Below, piece by piece: positions 1 to 6,884 of a DNA stretch of 34,066 nt. The notes beneath the pieces were generated by a model. The model saw nothing but the letters and a program-made list of their open reading frames with translations, was not told the DNA's origin and did not search any database. The translations under genes were made by a program, and so were the position numbers. The first letter of the stretch is position 1, and every line of letters starts with the position of its first letter. Origin of the DNA: Bacteroidota bacterium (GTDB taxonomy: Bacteria; Bacteroidota; Bacteroidia; B-17B0; Aurantibacillaceae); the NCBI GenBank assembly GCA_025963735.1, contig JAOQAF010000160.1, positions 1 through 34,066 on the forward strand, written 5' to 3'.

Positions 1-1185
1 AAGAATTTTCAGGAGAAAATTGCCGAAGCCAATGTTATTGTTGGCGAAAGCTTAACCGGTATTACCAACGTAAAAACATTCACCAATGAGGCTCACGAGA
101 TCGCACGGTTTACCAATAAAACAAACGACATTAAAAAATTCGGAATCAAATATGGGATTTTCAGAGGTGCTTTTTTTGCTTTTGTAGTTTCCTTTGTTTT
201 CGGCGCCATGTTTTTTATTTTATATCTGATGGTGAAAGCCGTTATAAGCAATGATATTTCAGGCGCAGAGTTCGGGAAATTTTTAATGCTTTCTTTATTC
301 GTAGCCGGGTCGCTTGGCGGTTTGCCTGAACAGATTGCTTCGCTGCAACGCGCATTGGGAGCAACGGACAGAGTGTTTGAATTAATCGATGGTGATATTG
401 AAAACATTGAATTGATTGCCGGAAATATTCCCGCCAAACATTCGAATGGCGAAATAGAATTTAAAGATGTATCTTTTAATTATCCGTCACGTTCAGATTT
501 TGAAGTATTAAAATCGGTTTCTTTTAAAGTTGAGCCCGGCGAAACAGTTGCCCTCGTTGGAAGCAGTGGCTCCGGTAAATCTACCATAGCAAGTTTAATA
601 CTTCGTTTTTACGACCCGCAGAAAGGAAGCATACTCATTGACGGGGTTAACAGTAAAGATATTTCATTAACAGAATTGCGAAAACAAATTGCGCTTGTTC
701 CTCAGGATGTTATTTTATTTGCCGGAAGTATTAAGGATAATATCGCTTATGGAAAACCGAATGCAAGCGATTCGGAAATAGAAGAGGCAGCTCAAAAAGC
801 CAACGCGCTTGATTTTATAAATTCTTTTCCCGAAAAATTTTCAACGTTGGTTGGCGAAAGAGGAATACAACTGTCGGGCGGTCAACGTCAGCGCATAGCT
901 ATTGCACGGGCGGTTTTAAAAAATCCAAGTATTCTTATACTCGATGAAGCAACAAGCAGCTTAGACAGCGAAAGTGAACATCTGGTACAGGAAGCTCTTG
1001 ACAAATTAATGGTGGGAAGAACAAGTATTGTTATCGCGCACCGCTTAGCCACTATAAGAAACGCGGATAAAATTGTTGTGCTGCAAAAAGGAGTTATTCA
1101 GGAGAGCGGAACGCATCAGCAATTAATGCTAAATAAAGAAGGCTTGTATCAAAAATTAAGCCGGATGCAGTTTGAATTGAGTTAG
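1..1185 (+). CDS. ABC exporter, MsbA-like (transmembrane + ATPase), 5' end outside window
   Basis: This is the 3' portion of a half-size ABC exporter that fuses membrane helices to a nucleotide-binding domain. The frame is open from base 1, so the start lies upstream and the ATG at 208 is internal. The visible membrane part covers about 90 residues with two hydrophobic stretches. The ATPase part is complete: Walker A GSSGSGKST (near 556-582), Q-loop PQDVILFAGSIKDN, signature LSGGQRQRIAIARA, Walker B ILILDEATSSLD, and the H-loop IAHR. Proteins of this type flip lipids, lipid A precursors or drugs across the inner membrane using ATP. The substrate cannot be read from the sequence. The stop codon directly abuts the stop of the convergent phosphatase gene, with no terminator between them. 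Confidence 0.93.
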   Translation, partial: KNFQEKIAEANVIVGESLTGITNVKTFTNEAHEIARFTNKTNDIKKFGIKYGIFRGAFFAFVVSFVFGAMFFILYLMVKAVISNDISGAEFGKFLMLSLFVAGSLGGLPEQIASLQRALGATDRVFELIDGDIENIELIAGNIPAKHSNGEIEFKDVSFNYPSRSDFEVLKSVSFKVEPGETVALVGSSGSGKSTIASLILRFYDPQKGSILIDGVNSKDISLTELRKQIALVPQDVILFAGSIKDNIAYGKPNASDSEIEEAAQKANALDFINSFPEKFSTLVGERGIQLSGGQRQRIAIARAVLKNPSILILDEATSSLDSESEHLVQEALDKLMVGRTSIVIAHRLATIRNADKIVVLQKGVIQESGTHQQLMLNKEGLYQKLSRMQFELS

Positions 1186-1890
1186 TTAAAATTCCGCCTT
1201 TTCCATTTTACCATCCAGTAAACTAAAAAACTCCGTGCTTATCGATTTTCTTTTTTCAAGATAGGTTTTATATTCCGCGGAAACATTTTTCCTTCCCTGC
1301 ATTACCTCATCGTAATTATCATTCAGTGCTACAAGTAATTCTGTAGATTCCCTTACGGCGAAGCTTCCACCCGCCGAAGACGTTATATAATCAGCGAGTT
1401 TATTTCTTACGCAATATTCTGCAAAGAGCGGATTTGCTTTTTGATTCACAAATATTCTTACCCCGCAAACCTCCGCCATTGAAAGATCCAGGACATCGTC
1501 AAAAAAATAAGCAACTTCGTGCTGTTGAATTTTATGAGTATTGCAAATATAATTTAAGGCGTCAATTTTATTATTCGCGGCCTTAAAAAAAGAGTAATGA
1601 AAACATTCTCTTTTGCAAAAATAAAAAGCCGTGTCATTTTTTTCACCGCTGATAACCGCGCTTACAGGAAGTCCTCTTTTTAAATAAGTTGAAAATCTCA
1701 GAAGATTTGTACCCATGCTGTCAACCTCACTAAAATTACTACTGCTATCCGCGGTTTTATTTCCATTATTAAAAACGCCGTCCCAATCGTAAATAATTGC
1801 TTTCACTTTCTGCATTCTTGCTTTTAGTTCTTCGAACGGGATAACGAATTTACCTCCAAGGGCAAGATATGTTCTTTCAATTTCGGTCAT
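1186..1890 (-). CDS. KdsC-like HAD-superfamily phosphatase (divergent)
   Basis: A predicted cytosolic HAD phosphohydrolase of 234 residues resembling KdsC (3-deoxy-D-manno-octulosonate 8-phosphate phosphatase). Visible motifs are the nucleophile loop IYDWDGVFNNG (D35 and D37), motif II VISGEKN, a motif III lysine in AANNKIDAL, and motif IV FFDDVLDLSM. A late AGGSFAVRE segment matches the GAVRE region of KdsC. It is longer than typical KdsC (about 170-190 residues), with extra residues at both ends, and DWD replaces the usual DVD. It lies 30 nt downstream of the transaldolase-CBS gene on the same strand, which suggests it removes the phosphate from that enzyme's product; this is inference. The start codon touches the T-run of a terminator-like hairpin. 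An internal start at M26 is possible, but the preceding residues look like genuine coding sequence. True Kdo-8-P phosphatase activity is uncertain because no kdsA or kdsB is nearby. Confidence 0.8.
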   Translation of the reverse strand: MTEIERTYLALGGKFVIPFEELKARMQKVKAIIYDWDGVFNNGNKTADSSSNFSEVDSMGTNLLRFSTYLKRGLPVSAVISGEKNDTAFYFCKRECFHYSFFKAANNKIDALNYICNTHKIQQHEVAYFFDDVLDLSMAEVCGVRIFVNQKANPLFAEYCVRNKLADYITSSAGGSFAVRESTELLVALNDNYDEVMQGRKNVSAEYKTYLEKRKSISTEFFSLLDGKMEKAEF

Positions 1891-1913
1891 AAAAAAAGCC
1901 CTTCTTCAGGGCT
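1891..1913 (-). terminator. Terminator-like hairpin between aldolase-CBS and phosphatase genes
   Basis: On the minus strand a 6-bp stem AGCCCT/AGGGCT (1913-1908 with 1902-1897) closes a 5-nt loop and runs into seven T's that end at the ATG of the phosphatase. It looks like an intrinsic terminator or attenuator. A ribosome at the aldolase stop codon (1923-1921) would cover the first stem arm, so it may allow translation-dependent readthrough. Confidence 0.65.
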
Positions 1914-1920
1914 CGTTTAA

Positions 1921-2934
1921 TTAGTTATGATTAAGGTCCTGAATATCCAGCATACCAACAGGTTTGCCTTCATTAGTAACCACAATGGTATCTACCTGTG
2001 TTTTTTTGAACAATGCATTCGCTTCGTTTAATAAAACATTACCGTCAATTGTAATAGGCTCGCGGTATTCAAGATCGCTTAGTTTTTTATTCAATACATC
2101 GCGTCCTTTTTCCATTAATAATTTACGAAGAGATCCGTCAGTAAACACACCTTTAATGCTTCCGTCTTTTTTGGTAACCGTTATGGCGCCAAAATTGAAT
2201 TCGGTCATTTTAATAATTGCATCTGTAATGGATGTGTCTTCATTTACAATAGGATTAACCCCATTGATTGCCTCTCTTACTTTCACCATCATCAAACGGG
2301 TATCCATGTAAAACTGATCGGTTCCAAGCGTAGTGAAATTATTTTCGGTGAGTTGCTTTAATATTTTGAGAGGAACGGTAATCGTGTGAACCCCAATATT
2401 GATGGCATTTCTAACATGTTCGGCTGTTCGCACTGAAGAGAACATGATTTTAGTGTCGTAACCATAAATGTCAACGGCATCTACACATTGCTGAACAAGA
2501 GCAAGCGCATCGTGACCCTGATCCTGTAAACGTCCAACCAAAGGACAAACGTAAGTAGCGCCAGCCTGCATGGCCATGTAGGCTTGCTGCAGGGTATAAA
2601 CCAAGTGAACATTAACAAGATATCCTTTATCACGTAACATTTTGCAGGCACGAACGCCTTCAAGCGAAACCGGAATTTTAAACACAGTCTTTGTAACGTC
2701 AAGGCCTAATTTTATCTGGCGTTCTGCTTCTGCCAATACTTCTTCAGCGGTGTTACCTAAAGCTTCAATTTGAAGTACAGGAACAATTTTACTCAACTTT
2801 ACAATTGTAGCATCAATATCAGTAATGCCTTCCTTTTGCATAAAAGTAGGCGTTGTTGTTAACCCATTCAAAAAGCCCAACTTAAAACCTTCTTCAATTT
2901 CCTTTAAGTTTGCCGAGTCTAAATATAATTCCAT
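1921..2934 (-). CDS. Transaldolase/fructose-6-phosphate aldolase-like enzyme fused to a CBS-domain pair
   Basis: 337 residues in two parts. Residues 1 to about 218 are a TalC/FSA-type class I aldolase barrel. It opens with MELYLDSANLKEIE, then GLTTTPTF, and has the likely Schiff-base lysine K86 in VFKIPVSLEG, followed by YVCPLVGRLQDQG. Residues about 222-335 form two CBS repeats (VNEDTSITDAIIKM, GAITVTKKDGSIKGVFTDGSLRKLL, then PITIDGNVLLNEA and PVGMLDIQDL). The wording is close to the CBS pair at the end of KdsD/KpsF arabinose-5-phosphate isomerases. Ordinary TalC proteins are about 215-220 residues and lack CBS domains. The predicted reaction is aldol transfer or cleavage on a phosphosugar, with ligand control through the CBS pair. 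The KdsC-like phosphatase follows on the same strand. Substrate and effector are unknown. Confidence 0.88.
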   Translation of the reverse strand: MELYLDSANLKEIEEGFKLGFLNGLTTTPTFMQKEGITDIDATIVKLSKIVPVLQIEALGNTAEEVLAEAERQIKLGLDVTKTVFKIPVSLEGVRACKMLRDKGYLVNVHLVYTLQQAYMAMQAGATYVCPLVGRLQDQGHDALALVQQCVDAVDIYGYDTKIMFSSVRTAEHVRNAINIGVHTITVPLKILKQLTENNFTTLGTDQFYMDTRLMMVKVREAINGVNPIVNEDTSITDAIIKMTEFNFGAITVTKKDGSIKGVFTDGSLRKLLMEKGRDVLNKKLSDLEYREPITIDGNVLLNEANALFKKTQVDTIVVTNEGKPVGMLDIQDLNHN

Positions 2935-2996
2935 AGTTAATTTTAAAAGTGTAAAGAAACGTAAAAAAACTGAATAATTACTATGCTGGCAGCCAC

Positions 2997-3021
2997 AAAA
3001 AAACCCGGCGCAGGTCCGGGT
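2997..3021 (-). terminator. Intrinsic terminator after the thioredoxin-like T9SS gene
   Basis: On the minus strand ACCCGG/CCGGGT (3021-3016 with 3008-3003) forms a 6-bp GC-rich stem with a 7-nt loop, followed by a run of T's. It sits about 30 nt past the stop of the gene at 3050-3826 and before the aldolase gene, so it separates the two transcription units. Confidence 0.75.
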
Positions 3022-3049
3022 AATTTTTCAAAAAAATATTATTGACAAA

Positions 3050-3826
3050 TTAATTTTGCTTAATTATTTTTTGCTCTTCTTTTTTTCCTGATTTATATTT
3101 TAAACGAAGATTATATTCTCCGGCACTAAAGCCTGCCAGGCTGAATGAAGTTTCCGCACAGCCAACTCCTGAAATTTCTTTTACCAATCTTCCCTTAACA
3201 TCAAAAAGAGCTATTGAATTTATTTCTTCGCCACCACTTTGAATTGTTATTTTATCGTGTGAAGGATTGGGGTAAACAGATGCGCGACGTTCTGTGGCAC
3301 TTCGTTCATTTAAACCAACGGAATTGAAAAAGTTATTGATAGAAGTTTTAATGTTTACCGAATCCGAATAATCAAAAATGTATTTTTTTATTGAGTAGAT
3401 TATGGAATGTGAGCTTCCGCCAACAATAACCACATAGGTCATAGGGGAAGCGCTGGTGTAGGCACCTAACTCACTAGCGCAGCTATCAAATCCGGCATCC
3501 AAAGAAGTTCCGATAATTGGGGTAACATTATTAGCACAGGTGTTACCGCTGAAAAAATCCAGGTAGAACGCTTTAAACCTTCCGGGGTGACTAATCATAT
3601 ACTGACTGCGTAAAGACGCGAAAAAACCCGCTGCGTCGGAACATGAAGAACAGCCCATACCAAAGATCATGACCACCACTTTGTTACTATCAAGATAATT
3701 ATAAAGGGTATGAGAATTTCCGCTGCAATCAGTTTTAGTCCAGTTAGGGCATGAACTTACCTGAGCCTTAAAACCAATGAAGCTAAATAAAAACAAGGTA
3801 AAAAAAATATTTTTAAATAGGTTCAT
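3050..3826 (-). CDS. Secreted thioredoxin-like protein with T9SS sorting domain
   Basis: 258 residues from the chosen ATG at 3826, which gives a clean signal peptide (MNLFKNIFFTLFLFSFIGF then KA). An upstream in-frame ATG at 3862 would add 12 residues that spoil the signal. The mature protein contains VVVMIFGMGCSSCSDAAGFF, a CxxC motif after a beta strand, as in thioredoxin/AhpC folds. The last 75 or so residues are a type A T9SS sorting domain (SVYPNPSHDKITI, then FDVKGRLVKEI, ending in FSAGEYNLRLKYKSGKKEEQK). It is predicted to cross the inner membrane by Sec and the outer membrane by T9SS. The substrate of the CxxC site is unknown. It follows two other T9SS cargo genes on the same strand, 48 nt after the nearest, and is closed by a terminator at 2997-3021. 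Confidence 0.82.
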   Translation of the reverse strand: MNLFKNIFFTLFLFSFIGFKAQVSSCPNWTKTDCSGNSHTLYNYLDSNKVVVMIFGMGCSSCSDAAGFFASLRSQYMISHPGRFKAFYLDFFSGNTCANNVTPIIGTSLDAGFDSCASELGAYTSASPMTYVVIVGGSSHSIIYSIKKYIFDYSDSVNIKTSINNFFNSVGLNERSATERRASVYPNPSHDKITIQSGGEEINSIALFDVKGRLVKEISGVGCAETSFSLAGFSAGEYNLRLKYKSGKKEEQKIIKQN

Positions 3827-3874
3827 TAGTAAATTTAAGAGTTTAATAATCCCCTCCCGCAAACTTTAAACTAA

Positions 3875-4690
3875 TTATTTAGACACGGTTAATTTTTTTA
3901 TAAGTGAGCCTTGTTCGGTTGTTAAAATCAGGTTGTAAACCCCTGCGCTTAAATCAGAACAACTAAATTTTAAATCGTTAGTCCCTGCTACTAAATTGAA
4001 TTTATTAGTTTTTACCAATTCGCCCAATGAATTATAAATAAAAAGACCGGCTTGTTGATTTATTGAAGAATGAGCATTGAGGGTAGATTCGCCTGATGCA
4101 GGATTAGGAAAAACAGAGGATATGAAATCAGATGAATTTGTATTTTTTTTAATTCCAACCCCCTGATTATACACGACCGTAAAAGCTAAAGTATCGTTGG
4201 GATTATTAACATTGCTGATTTTATATCTGATAACATAGTTTCCAATGGTTGCAGCTTCATCCAGATAAATAGAAAAAGGCTGACCGTTAGTGGCTGTATT
4301 ATCTGAAGTTGGCGCGTTAACATTAGTTTGCCCTGCCGCTGCAAGGATAGTGTAATTTGCAGGATCTGCTGCATTTATATTACTTGGGAAACATGTATTA
4401 CCAAAACAAAAGTAGGTGCTCGGTGTTGAAGAACTTCCATCAAGAATTAATGCAGGGCTATTATACAATACCGATCTTTTCACCGTAAAAGTTTGAGTAT
4501 TGGCGGCATTGTTTTTAATTTTAATTTTTGTGTATAACAGACTGCTCGCACTTGTTGTTTCGTTTAAAGTGCCGCCATTTGTAATGGTTGCAGTGTTAAT
4601 TCCGGTATTGTTTGTTTTATATACCGAAAAACTTTGCGATACTAACGCGGAAGTAAGACAGGCAAAAGCAAATGTAAATAGTGTTTTCAT
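3875..4690 (-). CDS. Secreted beta-sandwich-like protein with T9SS sorting domain
   Basis: 271 residues with a signal peptide (MKTLFTFAFACLTSALVSQS) and a Thr/Asn/Ser-rich body that looks like a beta-sandwich. A conserved-looking cysteine pair sits in YFCFGNTCFPS. The C-terminus is a T9SS type A sorting domain (SVFPNPASGESTLNA, IYNSLGELVKTN, ending AGVYNLILTTEQGSLIKKLTVSK). No enzymatic motif is seen. Proteins of this shape in Bacteroidota are secreted or surface-attached and often sit beside thioredoxin-like or Omp28-like cargo, as here. The start is the only ATG giving a full signal peptide. The function beyond secretion is unknown. Confidence 0.8.
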   Translation of the reverse strand: MKTLFTFAFACLTSALVSQSFSVYKTNNTGINTATITNGGTLNETTSASSLLYTKIKIKNNAANTQTFTVKRSVLYNSPALILDGSSSTPSTYFCFGNTCFPSNINAADPANYTILAAAGQTNVNAPTSDNTATNGQPFSIYLDEAATIGNYVIRYKISNVNNPNDTLAFTVVYNQGVGIKKNTNSSDFISSVFPNPASGESTLNAHSSINQQAGLFIYNSLGELVKTNKFNLVAGTNDLKFSCSDLSAGVYNLILTTEQGSLIKKLTVSK

Positions 4691-4722
4691 GTTATTGGGT
4701 TAAATAGATTGTTTAAGTCTTT

Positions 4723-4756
4723 AAAAAAGAAGAGCCGGCAATGAGAGCCAGCTCTT
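4723..4756 (-). terminator. Intrinsic terminator after the Omp28-like gene
   Basis: On the minus strand a 10-bp stem with one G-U pair (4756-4747 with 4739-4730, AAGAGCTGGC/GCCGGCTCTT) closes a 7-nt loop and leads into CTTTTTT. It lies 22 nt after the stop at 4778 and separates the Omp28-like gene from the next cargo gene. Confidence 0.85.
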
Positions 4757-4777
4757 CCTGTTTTAAAACAGTTATTT

Positions 4778-6616
4778 TTATTTTGTAACGGTTAATTTTT
4801 GTTTTACCGAACCATTTGAAGAACCAACATTAATAAAGTAAACGCCGGCAGCCCAATTTTCAGTATTGATAGAAACATTATTTAAACCTGAATTATATTC
4901 TACATTTTTTGCTGAATATACTACCTGACCAATACTGTTAAGAATAACAACATTTAAAGTTTCATTTTGACGAAGATCAATTGAAAGGTTAGTAATTCCT
5001 GCAGTTGGATTTGGATAAAGGTTTACCGAGTTAATATTTAAACTCTTTGCTGAAATACCGCTATTAGCAACCGCAGATTTAAACAAACGTGTTTCGCCAG
5101 TTCCATATTGTCCGTTAGAAGTTATAATAGCAACTCCGCCTGATTTTAAAGAGTAACCTCCCACGCCTGTTCCCGCGTTTACCCCATCTCCATAAGCATC
5201 GCTAACAACTAATCTGTAACAATTTGCCGGATTTACGGTAAATGTTTGAGTATGTAGTAACGTTCCTGAGGCAGGTAAATCCGCAAAAGGTCCGTCCTGA
5301 GAAATAATGGCATTAGTTACATCATCATATAATACCCATGAATCTTCTGTTCCGTACTGGTCTTGCGTGAAGTCCATCTGCATACTTAATGTATTTGCAA
5401 CCACTGTTGTAAGATTTATTGTTTTTACACCGGTATTATTTGCCGCATTTTGATCTGCTGCACCGTTAACAGAAACCACGCTTACATTCATTGAATTAGT
5501 TGCAACCGGACTAAAGCTGAAAAGAGGAACGGTAACGGTTTGTGAAGATGTCATTGGATTAACATTACCTGTCCAGGTTAAAGTATTAATTGCGTTTCCG
5601 TTCATGGAATAAGAGAACACAGCGTTAGTTATTGGAGTACTTCCGGTATTTGTAAATTTAAAGAATGATGAAAAGTTATTACCTGAACACACTGAAGCAT
5701 CACTTTTCAAATTTGTAGTTGCAACGTCAAGAGTATTTGAAAAGCCGGTAAGTGTTATTGGTCCGTTAGCCCCTGAAATTGCCGGTCTGTCTGTTTGGGT
5801 TACAAAAGCAGCAAGTTCAAGGTTACCAAGCAAACATGGGTTTGTTTTACCAGCTGCACCATAAGTTGCAGGTATTGTATAAGTTAAAGTGGTGGTATAA
5901 GTAGTTCCCATTGTAGTAGGAGTAATTGACTGACCAAAAGTTGGTGTTAATGCTTTACGCAAAACGTGATTGTGATTATAAGTTCCATCAGCGTTATAAT
6001 TAGCGGCATTATAGTAAGGACTTCCATAATTATGCTGAGGTCCAACAACTTTATCTTCCAGTAAAAAAATTGTAAGTGAATTTGTGTTTACAGGACTGTT
6101 GGCAGTATAATAAACCTCCGCCACTACCGTTAAAACACGGGTATTAACATCCACCGTGCCTTGCAACGCTACATTACAATAAGACGTTTGCGTTAAAATA
6201 GCGTTAACTGAACTTGACCATGAATTTCTGTTCTGAGCCATTCCGTAAGGAGAAGCAGTTTGTTGTGAGGCTGAAGGAACAACAACACGGCTTACATCAC
6301 CTGCAGGATAACCAACTATACTCATTCCTGACATGTTATTGATAGCAGTACCTTCAGGAGTTTTTAAATCAGGTTCACCCGCCGCTACTGTAGCGTATCC
6401 TCCAGCATGAATATTTACCAAAACTACTTTTGATGGATTAGCGGCTTTAATTGAGTTTGCAATCTGATGCCCGTCCGGACAGTATCCGCAGTAAATCCCT
6501 GTAAACTCTTCTAGTACAGCCGTTTTATTTTGTGGCGTTGTACTAACAGGTAATTGTGCCATAACGCTGCCAGTTAAGGAAGTTAAAGCAAAAATAGTAA
6601 GTAAATTTTTTTTCAT
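4778..6616 (-). CDS. Omp28-related secreted protein, thioredoxin-like, with T9SS sorting domain
   Basis: 612 residues from the ATG at 6616, which begins a typical signal peptide (MKKNLLTIFALTSLTGSVMA). The frame is open to a further ATG at 6739, but those 41 extra residues bury the signal and look non-coding. After the signal comes AVLEEFTGIYCGYCPDGH, the CxxC-bearing thioredoxin-like start of the Omp28 family (named for Porphyromonas gingivalis Omp28). The middle is Thr/Asn-rich beta domains, including a DGVNAGTGVGGYSL segment. The end is a T9SS type A sorting domain (NLYPNPTAGITNLSI, VVILNSIGQVVYSAKNV, ending AAGVYFINVGSSNG and KQKLTVTK). It is predicted to be exported to the cell surface or released. 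Its own terminator follows at 4723-4756. Confidence 0.85.
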   Translation of the reverse strand: MKKNLLTIFALTSLTGSVMAQLPVSTTPQNKTAVLEEFTGIYCGYCPDGHQIANSIKAANPSKVVLVNIHAGGYATVAAGEPDLKTPEGTAINNMSGMSIVGYPAGDVSRVVVPSASQQTASPYGMAQNRNSWSSSVNAILTQTSYCNVALQGTVDVNTRVLTVVAEVYYTANSPVNTNSLTIFLLEDKVVGPQHNYGSPYYNAANYNADGTYNHNHVLRKALTPTFGQSITPTTMGTTYTTTLTYTIPATYGAAGKTNPCLLGNLELAAFVTQTDRPAISGANGPITLTGFSNTLDVATTNLKSDASVCSGNNFSSFFKFTNTGSTPITNAVFSYSMNGNAINTLTWTGNVNPMTSSQTVTVPLFSFSPVATNSMNVSVVSVNGAADQNAANNTGVKTINLTTVVANTLSMQMDFTQDQYGTEDSWVLYDDVTNAIISQDGPFADLPASGTLLHTQTFTVNPANCYRLVVSDAYGDGVNAGTGVGGYSLKSGGVAIITSNGQYGTGETRLFKSAVANSGISAKSLNINSVNLYPNPTAGITNLSIDLRQNETLNVVILNSIGQVVYSAKNVEYNSGLNNVSINTENWAAGVYFINVGSSNGSVKQKLTVTK

Positions 6617-6844
6617 GCTTAAGGTATTAAATGGATTTAAATTATTATTGTTACAAACAAATATATCCATCATTTTTACATCAATCAACTGACGAAGTGT
6701 TAAAAATGAAGGAATTATTGTAAGGCTGATTCTAACCACGAATCAATGTTCTTTATTTCAAATCTTCCCAAATGCCTGCTTTTATTCCAAACCTCTATTC
6801 AATAAAAATACCCTTTGTTGTTAATTCTTCATTTTTTAAAATTA

Positions 6845-6877
6845 ATTGAATCCACTAAAGGTAATTGGTTAATTTTG
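6845..6877 (+). promoter_or_regulatory. Bacteroidota-type promoter of mfd
   Basis: ATTG (6845-6848), 21 nt, then TAATTTTG (6870-6877) matches the -33 TTTG / -7 TAnnTTTG consensus. Only 7 nt separate the -7 box from the mfd ATG, so the mRNA would have almost no 5' leader. Confidence 0.65.
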
Positions 6878-6884
6878 CAGACCA

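Noticed and set aside
208-1185. ATG at 208 as the start of the ABC gene
   Set aside because: The same frame is open back to base 1 and encodes the membrane domain of an exporter, so 208 is internal.
6617-6739. Longer N-terminus for the Omp28-like protein starting at 6739
   Set aside because: The extra 41 residues are low-quality coding sequence and would bury a clear signal peptide that begins at 6616.
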